Of a stretch of DNA of 64,000 bases, positions 1-10,103 are shown one piece after another. Source of the stretch: Dichetophora obliterata (lineage: Eukaryota > Arthropoda > Insecta > Diptera > Sciomyzidae); contig OY986435.1 in assembly GCA_963920525.1 (NCBI GenBank), positions 275,798,848 to 275,862,847 on the forward strand, read 5' to 3'. The position numbers and the translations under genes are program-made. The first letter of the stretch is position 1. Each line of letters starts with the position of its first letter. Under the pieces are notes generated by a model. The model did no database searches. It saw only the letters and a program-made list of their open reading frames with translations, and had not been told where the DNA came from.

Positions 1-1950
1 TAAATCCAAAAAATCGGAAAAAATAGGTTCAAAGTTCAGAAAAGTCCCAAAATCGAAATACGAGTGTGTTTTTTGACGTTTCCAAAATTTGCCAAATTTT
101 GGAACAGCCTAATGAGCATTCCCCCTATTAATTTTCCTGTCCCAATGCTCCACAAGTTCTCAATCGGGTTGAGATCTGGGGATTGTGCTGGCCAATTCAT
201 GTAATTGATACTTTCCTCCACAAGCCAGTCTTTCACATACTTCGACGTGTGCTTTGGATCAGCAATGCCCAGCGCCTAACTCTTTCCACTCTTTTACAAC
301 AATTTCAATATTTTCATGATATTTGTAATACGCCGAATTCAGTTTGCAGTTACAGCCTCGCTCCTTAATGCTATTGTTTTTGCTCTTTCGAACCACCGAT
401 AGCTGTTCTGCGTTTGCATGTTGTTATTTTTGTTCTTTGGCACCATCGATCGCGGCTATTTTGCACTGTTTTTGGCATTCGCATTGCCGACGTTAACAGC
501 ATGCGTCGTATTCTTTATATTTTTCGTTGTGAGAATACACATTGAGAAAAAGTTATTGAATATTTGCAGGTGGGTACTTCTTGATCAGAATAAATTATTT
601 TTATAGGGGTTATTATATCCTTGAAAAATGCAAAGAAAAGAGTTTGCGGAAAACTGGGAGCTAGCCTATTTTTTCATGGAATTTAAAAGAGTTTTATCTT
701 AATTATGTAACAGTTTAGCTAATAATAAAACAGTAAGATAATAAAAAATATAAAAAAGTTAAGGTTAAAGCAAATAAAAATTATTATAAGATTAAATAAA
801 TAAAAAAATGTATATTAATAAAAAAATAACAAAAAATAAAAAAAAAAATACAAAACGGAGTAAAAACAAAATAAAAAAATTTAAATATATTAAACAATAA
901 ATAAAAAAAGGATATCTGAAAACCTCCACGCGGTTAAAGCTGTTTAAATCAGAAAGTATTCTGACTAGCAAAAAACTGAAACATTTGGAATTACAGTATT
1001 CATTATTTTTACAGTGTACATATAAGTTAGTTGTAGCGGACTCTGCCAGCACTCGTGTTATTGATAATTCCTCATTGCATCCAGATTTAAAATTGTTTTG
1101 ATGTTGTTGCTTCTTGTAGTTGTTTGATTGTTGTTTTTGCATTCTTCAAATTATTTTCGTTAGGCATCGCTGCTTTGGATCGTTATCCTGCTGAAACTGC
1201 CATGATAGTGGCATATTCCATTCTACATGGGAAAGTATCACATTTTGGAGTATGTCTTTGGTCATAAACCTATCCATTATTCCATCGATTTTGTGTAGGG
1301 GTTCTAAGTTTTTTCCAGAAAAACAACCCCGCACCATGACACATCCACAGCCGTGTTTAACAGTGTTCTTACAATATCGGGGATCTAAGCATTTATTTCT
1401 TGGTCTTGCGTACTCTTTTCTTCTTTCAAATTAAATTTTGATTCGTCCGAGAGTAAAACAGTATTCCACTGCACTGCACTGTCCAACTCAAATGAGCTTA
1501 TGCAAACTTAATGCGGCTTTGCGATTTTTTTGGATATAAAAGGGTTTTGCGCTGCGCGAAAGCTATTGAATACAGCTTTGCAAGCTCTTCCTTGCATTGT
1601 TCCGCTCCTTATTTCTAATTTTAGGCTCTGCAGAACACTTGGGGCTGATTTATAAGGATACATTTGGAATTCCCTCATTATTCTAGCATCTTATTTATGT
1701 GTCGAGTATTTTGGAAGTCCTCCACTATGAATTATTTCAACACTTCCCCTAGGAACACATTTTTTATGACGAAAATAACCGTAGATTTCGGTATAGAATA
1801 TTTTTACAATGTTTTTTTTGGAATAAACCATTTTCGAAGTCTTTTAAAATCTTTTTTTAACAGTGCATTGTACTTTGTTTTTGCCATTTTCAATTTTTCA
1901 CAAAAATACTTCAAATTTTACCCAAGTGCTTTGAAAACATTTGAATAATG
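1..1950 (-). pseudogene. Tc1-like DNA transposon remnant, split by an insertion
   Basis: Seen: Tc1 transposase pieces in order on the minus strand. N-terminal helix-turn-helix-like residues begin near 1889 (PKSTV, FIVEDFQNTRHINK at about 1690-1810). RNRKA-type sequence follows, then SDESKF at about 1440 (first catalytic Asp), GCFS and KIDGIMDRF at 1250-1330, FQQDNDPK at 1172-1195 (second Asp), and after a break [16 protein letters not shown] at 140-190 (Glu). Known: these are the DDE motifs of the Tc1 branch of Tc1/mariner. Several stops and the 0.9-kb interruption at the QQDNDPK motif make it inactive. The C-terminal end and left TIR lie at or beyond position 1. Confidence 0.85.
261..1171. 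mobile_element. Insertion (about 0.9 kb) inside the Tc1-like element
   Basis: It separates the second and third catalytic motifs of the Tc1 transposase. The 10-bp sequence GCTTTGGATC occurs immediately on both sides (251-260 and 1172-1181) and is only present once in an intact transposase, so it is a target-site duplication. The ends carry a short imperfect inverted repeat (AGCRATGCC...TAAC). The inside is AT-rich with poly-A-like tracts near 720-900 and no recognisable protein. A 9-10 bp duplication would suit Mutator-like elements, but the family is unidentified. Confidence 0.55.
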
Positions 1951-2035
1951 CAGAAATGTTAAAATTTTGCAGAAGGTTTTTGCAGACTGTCAAATCACTC
2001 ACTGTCATAAAAGTATAACGGTTATCTCTGAGTTT

Positions 2036-2090
2036 TATATTATTTATATTATTTATATTATTTATATTATTTATATTATTTATATTATTC
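2036..2090. repeat. 9-bp microsatellite (ATTTATATT)n
   Basis: About six tandem copies of a 9-bp AT unit, just past the 5' end of the Tc1-like remnant. It reads as repeated Ile-Asn-Asn in one frame, which explains an open but meaningless frame on the minus strand. Confidence 0.9.
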
Positions 2091-2309
2091 GACAGCAAAG
2101 AGGTGAGTCCTATATGTTTTATCATGTAAGTTTTGAACATGGTTGATATATGATCTTGAAACAAATTGAGAGAAACTCTGTGCTTTAATATTATATGTTT
2201 TTAAGATGGATACAATACATTTTTTTCAAAAAATTTAGCAAAAGCAATAAAAAACGCTTCAGTCTAATATGTTATGTCTGACACTGTTCATTAGGTTTGA
2301 ACCATTAGT

Positions 2310-2707
2310 AGGTTGTCCTCTACTTGGTCTTTCCAACGAAGATGCGGTCGTCCTTTTCTGCGTTAACCGCCGCTGGGTACCGAATCGAATGTTCTCTTCA
2401 CTGGATCATCGTTTTTCATGCGCTGAGCATAACCTAGCCAGCGAAGCAGCTCGAATTTAATGCGCTTGACTTTGTCGACGTCAGCGTACAGCTCATACAG
2501 TCATCAAATCATTCCATCGTATTCGGTACTCGCCATTGAGGCAGATTGGTCCGTAGATCTTACAAAGAATATTTCTCTCGAATGCTCCTAAAGTCTTTTC
2601 ATCTGAACTGCTCAGCGTTCAGGTTTACGATGCATAAAGTAGGACGGGCATGATGAGCGATTTATAGAGCGTGATTTTCGTTCGTCGAGAGAGGGCTCTG
2701 CTTCTCA
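2310..2707 (-). repeat. Internal fragment of an RTE-like LINE (duplicated copy 1)
   Basis: Minus-strand fragment of the C-terminal region of the same LINE found at 50417-54766 (the part encoding ERKILRKIYGP and HLRWKDQVE). It lacks both the element's 3' tail and its reverse transcriptase. By eye it is base-for-base identical to 3607-4004, including a private small indel (TCATCAAATCATTCC) not seen in the 54.4-kb copy. It therefore arose by duplication, not by an independent insertion. Confidence 0.9.
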
Positions 2708-3606
2708 CTGCATCGTTTTTTTGTTTTAATTCACTTCTAATAGCATTTTTATTTATTTATTTTTTTTAATTTAATTATTCGATTGCTAAGCCTTAACAGG
2801 TTTTCTAGCATATTTAAAATTATAAAATAAGATATGTAATACAATTCAAAAATATAAAGTATGATTTTGATTGAAATCAAGTATTATTAACAATCTAAAA
2901 AGTTTTAATAAATTGCTTAAAGTATATAATTTTATTAAAGTATAAAAATAAAAAAAAAGTTAAGTCGAATCGATAATATCAGACATCATAGCAGGGTTGG
3001 GTTTTCAAGACAAACAAGGTTAAGTTAGTAATATTATAAATATCGCGTTATCAAGACAAACAAGGTCAAGTTAGCAACAACTTTTGTATCCGGACATCGG
3101 CGGAGTCGTGTGGCAAATAAGGTCTCATACCCAATAAAACACCACTCCAATAAGTATATATATAATATATATTGTTCTCTCTTCCTGAAGCCGGTGGGAT
3201 CCTGGCTTGACATTGTGGTTATTCGACAAACTAGGTCAACTTCACCAAACCAATTTTCATAAAACATAGAAAACCAGTTGTGAACGCAGGCATCAAGACA
3301 AACTAGGTCTTATGGCTCGGCCACTCATATTAATATATTACAAATCGATCTAGTGTTTCAAGAGGTAAAAACTCAGCCCCCACGGTACCGCCGACAAGTG
3401 TAGTCACATTCATTATGAAGATATAAGGCAATTGAAAATCCCAGAATTAGGTCCATTCAGATTATTTAGATGTTCATACACTAAAATTATCCATTTTAGG
3501 CTTAGGTCCATTTATCCATTTACTTACTTACTTAGTTGGTGCTTGCTGTCTTTCGCCATTTCTGTCTTTCGCTTGCTGGGGCCAGTTGGAAATTCCAAGC
3601 TTCGTC
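2708..3606. repeat. AT-rich DNA and dispersed repeat between the duplicated LINE pieces
   Basis: 2708-2990 is AT-rich without a gene. 2714-2752 is an inverted match to 7735-7776. 3000-3170 contains two copies of a roughly 40-bp unit around AAACAAGGTCAAGTTAGCAAC, and an inverted diverged copy of the whole lies at 21845-22020. 3171-3520 shows nothing recognisable. Confidence 0.6.
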
Positions 3607-4998
3607 AGGTTGTCCTCTACTTGGTCTTTCCAACGAAGATGCGGTCGTCCTTTTCTGCGTTAACCGCCGCTGGGTACCGAATCGAATGTTCTCTTCACTG
3701 GATCATCGTTTTTCATGCGCTGAGCATAACCTAGCCAGCGAAGCAGCTCGAATTTAATGCGCTTGACTTTGTCGACGTCAGCGTACAGCTCATACAGTCA
3801 TCAAATCATTCCATCGTATTCGGTACTCGCCATTGAGGCAGATTGGTCCGTAGATCTTACAAAGAATATTTCTCTCGAATGCTCCTAAAGTCTTTTCATC
3901 TGAACTGCTCAGCGTTCAGGTTTACGATGCATAAAGTAGGACGGGCATGATGAGCGATTTATAGAGCGTGATTTTCGTTCGTCGAGAGAGGGCTCTGCTT
4001 CTCAATTGCCTACTGAGCCCAAAGTAACACCTGTTGGCAAGAGTTATTCTTCGTTTGATCTCAATGCTGATGTCGTTGGTTGAGTTTATGTTGGATCCCA
4101 GATAAACGAAGTTCTTCACAACCTCGAAGGAGGTATTGTCAACGGTAACGTGGGTTCCAAGACGCAGGGACTGTTTGTTTGTTGACACCAAGTATTTTGT
4201 CTTATCTGCATTCACTTCGCGGATGATCTTTTCCAGCATTAGGTTGAAAAAGTCGCACGATAAGAAATCACCTTGTCTTAAACCTCGTTTGGTAACAAAT
4301 GGTGGGGAGAAGTCCTTCCCGATTTTAACTGCACTGCTGGTGTTGCTCAGTGTCATCCTGCAAAGTCCTATTAGTTTTGCAGGAATACAAAACTCAGACA
4401 TGGTGGAGTACAGGTGCTTCCTTATTGGGCTGTTGAAGGCGGCTTTGTAGTCGACAAAAAGATGATGGGTGTCGACTTGTTTTTCTTGAGTCTGCTCTAA
4501 GATTTGTCTAAGCGTCAAAATCTGGGCGATGGTGGACTTTCCAGGTCTGAAGCCACACTGCTAAGGTCCGATCAGTTCGTTTACAATGGGCTTCAATTTT
4601 TCACATAAAACGCTCGACAGGACCTTAAATGCGATATTAGGAAGGCTTATCCCACGGTAATTGGCACAGATAGTGGGATCACCTTTCTTGTGGATTGGGC
4701 AGAGTACACTGAGATTCCAATCGTTCGGAATGCATTCTTCCGACCATATTCTGCATAGAAGCTCGTGAATGCATTTAAGTAGTGCTTCGCCTCCCTTCTT
4801 AAACAGCTCAGCAGGTAAGCCATCAGCTCCCGCGGCTTTGTTATTTTTAAGCCGAGCTAAAGCTGTCAGAACTTCATCATAGTCGGGCAGCGGAACCTCA
4901 ACGCTGTCATCCGTAATTGGGGTTTCCGGAATATCATCTCTATTGGCGGGATTGTTATCAGCGTCGCCATTTAGAAGCTTAGAGAAGAATTTATCCAT
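3524..4998 (-). pseudogene. RTE-like LINE, 5'-truncated and defective
   Basis: Seen: minus-strand reverse transcriptase of the same family as 50417-51667. The order is LLNGDADNN, NKAAGADGLPAELF, FVDYKAAFN (motif A), GLRQGDFLSCDFF (motif B), then NADKTKYLV and VYLGSNIN. Motif C (the YADD box) and about 50 surrounding residues are cleanly missing: the frame jumps from KIIRE to VNADK near 4217. A stop replaces Tyr in GPYQCG near 4561. A (TACT)n tail at 3524-3535 marks the 3' end, and the element stops abruptly near 4998 at its 5' side. It cannot encode active polymerase. Confidence 0.9.
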
Positions 4999-5832
4999 TA
5001 AGATTGTTATATTAATGTGTTTACAAATATCACCAGATGCATCAGATATATGTTTGAGAAAACTTAATCATAATCAACAACGGTACTGCAGGTAATCTAT
5101 ATTTTTATGTTTGATTGAGTCCATGAATTCACTTAAGGATATAACAAAATTAAAATCACCGTAAGCGCTTTAATTCATAAATAAAAAACCTGTGCAAGTT
5201 GAAGGTCCACAATTGATTTCTTCAGGTGGCGCCATGCCCTAGAATGTCCGCATATCGTAAAGTTCGACTTTTTCGTAGTTGTTTGGTAAATATTGATCTC
5301 TATAAAATTGTATTCACTGAAGATCAGTGAAACATTTTTTTTTATTACTGAAGCATATGTGTAGACTATGTGAAAAAACCGAAATCATAAATATATATAC
5401 AGTTCTATTTTTCAGGACGATGTTTTGAACAGATTTTAGGAATTTTTTTTTCAAATTCGTGATAATATCGCACTTTTTGAAAGAGTGAGCCATAAAAGTG
5501 ATATATTTAGTATAAGTTTTAGTAGTACTGTTAAACACTTCAATTTAAGAGTTTTCAGAAGTCCCTAAGTGCGCTGGAATCAAAGTTATAGTATTTTTAA
5601 GATTTTATAATTCTAGAGTTTTTAGATCTGCGAACGCTCATTTTTCATCTCTGGATATTTCAGATCCAAAGTTAAGTGCGTAGAATGTACGATTTTACAT
5701 GTTCTATAAATTTTAAAGCAATATTTCTGAATTAATATTTTTTAATTTCACTCTTATAGTATTTAGATTATTATGATAATTGATTACACGTTGCTACAGT
5801 GGAAATGTACTTTTACTCTTTTTTAAGTGACA

Positions 5833-5944
5833 TATAGGCCTATTACGGTTCACAGCAATACACTGCTGTGTCTTATTTTAAGTATAAGCAATGTACACAA
5901 TAATAACAATAATTACTGTTGTGTTGTGAACCGTAATAGGCCTA
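5833..5944. mobile_element. Small MITE inside the left arm of the palindrome
   Basis: About 112 bp with terminal inverted repeats TAGGCCTATTACGGTTCAC / GTGAACCGTAATAGGCCTA. The right arm of the surrounding palindrome (near 7100) lacks it and serves as a pre-insertion reference site. It is non-coding. Confidence 0.8.
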
Positions 5945-6539
5945 ACAGTCTAGGTTATAGATCTGGTCGCATGCAATACGAAACCATATTTGAAATTGTT
6001 AATACACCCACAAAATTTAAATTAACCGTTAACAAACCGCTTTTTTGTTTCTTGACACAACGCAATCAGCAACTCAGCAATTTTTCGATTCAACGGTTTT
6101 GGAAAGATAAAAGATAATACTTTCTTTAGTACAATATTTACATATATTTATAACTGGAATAAGAATGTTTTGAAATATAAACGACAAAACCTAACATTTT
6201 TACCTTTTTTCTATTTTTTCAACTTTAACGATTATTTACTGCCAAAGTTTTGTTAAGAATTACTATAAACGTAACTATTTTCTGAAAGTTAAATTCAAAA
6301 CGAAAAAAATTAAGGTTTATTTTAGAAAGTCAACATTAAATTTGTTTATAAATAAGAAATTAAGCCTTCATTGGTCCATTGGTCTTGGTAGCGATCATGT
6401 ATGAGTTTAAAGCTCATATTAAATATATTTTTTTGATTTCTTTTAAAATTGGTGTATTTTTTGAAAACGAATTACCATTTCTTTTATTTCCCTTTTCGAA
6501 AATAACCTTTTAAACATTCCAAGTTTATTACTTTTACAT

Positions 6540-6886
6540 TAAATAAAATAATAATAAATAAACTGGCCATTTCAGGCCTTGGAAAGACTTTGACCTAGCT
6601 TCTATTGATCAATAGTGTTGTGCGTGTTATTAAATGTTTGATTACAAATGACCGAGAACTGGACTTATGTGTTTAATGCCGCCTCCGAACGGCTTATGTT
6701 CTCAAGAAGATTTACATGGCAATTTTTACTCTCTGAGGTTTGAAATTGTCTGCAGGGAGGTGACGACCGAACAGAAAAAATTAATTCGATTGAAACAACT
6801 TTCTGTCTGAGCAGGAATTGAACCCGGGCTACCGAGATTCTTTAGCTTAGGGGTCACGCACTCTTCCCACTAGGCTACGGCAGCCA
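6540..6886 (-). mobile_element. tRNA-derived SINE
   Basis: The minus-strand head at 6886-6811 contains a polymerase III A box (TAGCCTAGTGGG) and B box (GGTTCAATTCC) at tRNA-like spacing, followed by a unique body with the motif GTTCGGAGGCGGC and an AT-rich repeat tail near 6540. The tRNA fold is too degraded for a functional tRNA. It sits in the spacer of the large inverted repeat. Confidence 0.8.
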
Positions 6887-7731
6887 CTTTAAACTACTTT
6901 TAAAATGAATAAAGCAATATCTTTCATCTTTCCAAAACCGTTTTTAAATCGAAAATCGGTTGAAAAATTGCTGAGTTGCTGATTGCGTAATGCGTCAAGT
7001 ACCAAAAAAACGCTTTGTTAACGGTTAATTTAAATTTTGGGGGTGTATTAACAATTTCAAATATGGTTTCGTATTGCACGCTGTCAGATCTATAACCTAG
7101 ACTATGTCATTTAAAAAAGAGTAAAAGTACATTTCCAATGTAGCAACGTGTAATCAATTATCATAATAATCTATATACTATAAGAGTGAAATTAAAAAAT
7201 ATTAATTCAGAAATATTGCTTTAAAATCGATAGAATATGCAAAAATCGTACATTCTACGCACTTAACTCTGGATCTGAAATATCCAGAGATGAAAAATGA
7301 GCGTTCGCAGATCTAAAAACTCTAGAATTACAAAATCTTGAAAAATACTATAACTTCTGAAAACTCTTAAATTGAAGGTGTAGTACCGTTAAACTAATAA
7401 AACTTATACTCAATAATTCATCATCATTCTCACGAATTTGAAAAAAAATTTCCTAAAATCTGTTGTTTGAACATTCATCGTCCTGAAAAATAGAATTGTA
7501 TATATATTTATGATTTTGGTTTTTTTTCACATAGTCTACACATATGCTTCAGTAATAAATCTTTTTTTCACTGATCTTCAGAGCATACGCATTTATAGAG
7601 ATCAATATTTATAAAACAACTACGAAAAAGTATAATCTTACGATATGCGGCCATTCTAGGGCATGGCGCCACCTGAAGAAATCAATTGTGGACCATTTGC
7701 TTGCACAGGTTTTTTATTTATGAATTAAAGC

Positions 7732-8795
7732 ACCAGAAAAATGCTATTAGAAGTGAATTAAAAAAACAACTATGCGCCCTACTGTATGTGTATATAACAT
7801 TGATTAATAAAGAAAAGCACATGATTTGCAAAGAATGCCGACGAAATTTCACAAGTTGGTTTATAAAAGTAGTTCTTACAAACGATTATAGAAATCCTTA
7901 TCAGAAAAACGTGATAACAATAACAGCCATTTCTTGAAATAAGAATCATTGAATGGGTCATTCAATAACAATTACAAGTACTCGTAATTTCGACTTTTTT
8001 GAAAATGACTTAATCCAAAAGATATGTATTTACGAAATATCAAAAGTAATCAAAGATTGTTCAATTGGCGGATTACCTTAAATACAATGGGATTTTCTTC
8101 AACTTGAGGATTTTTACAAATGTGGTTGGTAATCGTAATCCTTATCGTTCAACTCTGCGATTAATACAAGCACAAAAGTTGAAAAATGTCATAGTACGCG
8201 TGTGAACATCACTGTTTTAAGTACATATGTATCTGGCTTTTATTTCAGCAAATAAATCTCTTTCTCATTTGCAAACGTCAAATGAACACATGCAATTGAG
8301 TTCGATACATTTCAAGTTTTTATTACTTTACCTTATTTTTTGTTCTTTCTATATTCCATTCATTTAGATTGCCACAAAAATATTCTAATTGACATTTCTC
8401 TGTCGAACGTTGTGCAATTTAAATTCGTTAATATGCGAGTGAGTTAGCGCGCGCCGCCTGTCAAAAGCAGCCATATGCAGAAATTGCAATAATTTCCAAT
8501 CTATTGCTTTTGTTTTTTAATGAATACATTTTTTTGTCGAGTTCGCTGAATTGAACAAAAGCGCATAGAATAGGTTTTTATGAAATATTTTTTTTTCATA
8601 ATTTTACACTAAATAAAAATAGTCAAAAAATTTTTAAAAAGAGCAGCTAGTTTGCAACACTGCAGTCTGCAAAAACGACAACTAAGGCAAGAAGCAGCAC
8701 AAACAACATCAACAACGTAGTACATCAATAGTTAGGCTAGAGCTTCCTGGTCGCCTTGTCGACGACGAACCGTCGCCTCCACAGTGCATACTTAC
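7732..8795. other. betaTub: Tubulin intron downstream of exon 4b, no gene seen
   Basis: Intron DNA following the exon 4b donor. The short open frames near 7686-7961 are AT-rich and lack family resemblance. From 7735 to 7776 the sequence matches 2714-2752 in inverted orientation. I find no sign of the next tubulin exon (expected to begin with residue 231), so it must lie beyond position 1. Confidence 0.6.
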
Positions 8796-8963
8796 GGATA
8801 ATAAATGATTCAAATCATCATAGGTTGGCATCGGTAGACGCAGCTTCTGATGGCAAATGTCGTAGAGTGCTTCATTATCGATGCAGAAGGTCTCGTCCGT
8901 GTTCTCGCACAATTGATGGGCGGACAATGTGGCGTTGTAGGGCTCAACAATTACATCGGACAC
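8796..8963 (-). CDS. betaTub: beta-tubulin alternative exon 4b (residues 175-230, divergent version)
   Basis: Seen: the acceptor ACTAACAG is followed by GTG TCC GAT and a 168-nt open exon ending TCC|GTAAGT, in the same phase and length as the exon at 9154-9321. The protein matches the same beta-tubulin segment but differs at 12 of 56 positions. Changes cluster at residues 212-223 ([13 protein letters not shown] in place of [13 protein letters not shown]), with others at 178, 179, 189, 193 and 229. The guanine-contact residues Asn204, Tyr222 and Asn226 are kept. Eighteen of the 44 shared codons differ only synonymously, which points to an old duplication under purifying selection, not a decaying copy. 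Inference: a mutually exclusive exon giving a second isoform. Confidence 0.92.
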
Positions 8964-9153
8964 CTGTTAGTTAGGTTGGGCGTTTGCGTGCATGTGTAGG
9001 TATTTGTGTTTGTGTGCGCCAGTGTTGCAAACACGCATGCAGTAGGCCGCATTGAGTGTCGATGGGATGTGGTTAGGAATGGGGGTTGGGTTTGGGTACA
9101 GGAAAGAGCAGAAGGAAAGAGAATCTATTAGTTTTGCATTATGTTCAACTTAC
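8964..9153 (-). other. 190-bp intron between the two alternative tubulin exons
   Basis: It has GTAAGTTGAAC at the donor and CCTAACTAACAG at the acceptor, with a candidate branch point CTAAC just upstream. It holds GT-rich, pyrimidine-poor stretches but no transposon. At 190 bp it is too long for simple steric blocking of splicing, and both borders are ordinary GT-AG. Exclusive exon choice would therefore need competing RNA structures or trans-acting factors. I could not identify a docking/selector pair by eye. Confidence 0.8.
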
Positions 9154-9321
9154 GGATACAAGATGATTGAGGTCTCCATAGGTGGGCGATGATAACTTCA
9201 ATGTGCGGAAGCAGATGTCGTAGAGCGCTTCGTTGTCGATGCAGAACGTCTCGTCGGTATTCTCGACAAGTTGATGAATGGACAATGTTGCATTGTATGG
9301 TTCAACAACTGTATCGGACAC
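9154..9321 (-). CDS. betaTub: beta-tubulin alternative exon 4a (residues 175-230, canonical version)
   Basis: Seen: the acceptor ATACGCAG is followed by GTG TCC GAT and an open 168-nt exon (56 codons) ending TCC|GTAAGT. It encodes [14 protein letters not shown], then [28 protein letters not shown] and NHLVS. Both edges are phase 0. Known: this segment forms the T5 loop, H5 and H6 and the start of H7; Asn204, Tyr222 and Asn226 contact the guanine base, and all three are present. The sequence is close to ubiquitous beta-tubulins. A second exon encoding the same protein segment lies 190 bp downstream (8796-8963), so only one of the two can sensibly be used per mRNA. Confidence 0.94.
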
Positions 9322-9939
9322 CTGCGTATGCGCGTGTGTGTTAAAGAAAAAAACAAAGTTGAAAGCATTTGTTAGTTGTTGTTAATGCATTAGTGTATAG
9401 CTATATAGAATGTTATTATAATTTAGCGGGTGTTATTATTTGCAATGCACTTCAAGTTGTTTAAGCAACTGCTCGATTTGTTATTGGTTGCAAGGATTTT
9501 AAAGTTTTTTTAAAATATCGCTTTAAAATTCAAATAGCTATTTTTTGACTGTAAATTTGATGTGAAAAAAGCCAAATGAACATCTAGCTAGTTCTTATTA
9601 AGTGTTTCCTTGAATGCTTCCTAAATGCTTTCCTCATTAACGCATTCTAAAATCTGTTACTCGAGCTCAAACAACAAAATAACTCACTTAACGCATACAT
9701 AAAAATGTTAAAGTTTAAAACTAACAACATTTAAAAACACCCATAAAATTTTAAAAAAATATATTTCTATTAAAAACGAAAACGAAGATTTTCAAATAAC
9801 TATGTGCCTATAGGTTTTTTTTTTCGAAAAAACTACAATCATTTCCGTTTGCAGAACTTTAAATGATGAAAATGTGGTTTTATTACCTTGAAAAATCTAG
9901 TAAATGGAATAGTTTTTTACCAAAAGACGTTAACGTTTT

Positions 9940-9970
9940 AAGTAGTGTCCGACCGAATGTGGACTTCCAC
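9940..9970 (+). repeat. hAT-like terminal sequence (TAGTGTCCGACCGAAT)
   Basis: TAGTGTCCGACCGAAT matches the TAGTGTCCGGCCGAA end near 57472. A CCGAATATTCGG-rich block at 12820-12900 resembles the opposite end of the same type. Together they may bound a much-invaded element of about 3 kb (9944-12905), but I see no transposase. Confidence 0.4.
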
Positions 9971-10103
9971 ATTTTTTTTTCAAGTAATAAAAATAATAAA
10001 ATATAGGCCTTGCTTTCGCTTTTTATTAATTTCAAAACAAAAACGGCAATCACTAAAGGTCCAGTGTAATTAAGCAGGCCAAAAAATATCCAATTTTCAT
10101 TAA

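Larger units (their letters stand above)
5167..7731. repeat. Large inverted repeat (palindromic element, arms about 0.8-0.95 kb)
   Basis: The left arm 5167-6115 and right arm about 6925-7731 are reverse complements over nearly their whole length, for example TTCAGGTGGCGCCATGCCC near 5221 against its complement near 7660. Outer edges end at AATTAAAGC on both sides. The spacer 6116-6924 contains a SINE. The left arm carries an extra MITE absent from the right arm. No transposase is recognised; a Foldback-type or otherwise non-autonomous TIR element is likely. Confidence 0.88.

Noticed and set aside
3922..4518. 198-codon frame as a host gene
   Set aside because: It is the middle of a defective RTE-like reverse transcriptase, matching 50417-51667.
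6811..6886. Functional tRNA gene
   Set aside because: The boxes are present but the stems do not pair, and it is attached to a SINE body. The same applies to 17130-17210 and 31919-32000.
1..8795. 3' tubulin exon(s) from residue 231 onward
   Set aside because: The expected long conserved frame (FPGQLN, PFPRLHFF and so on) is not present on the minus strand.
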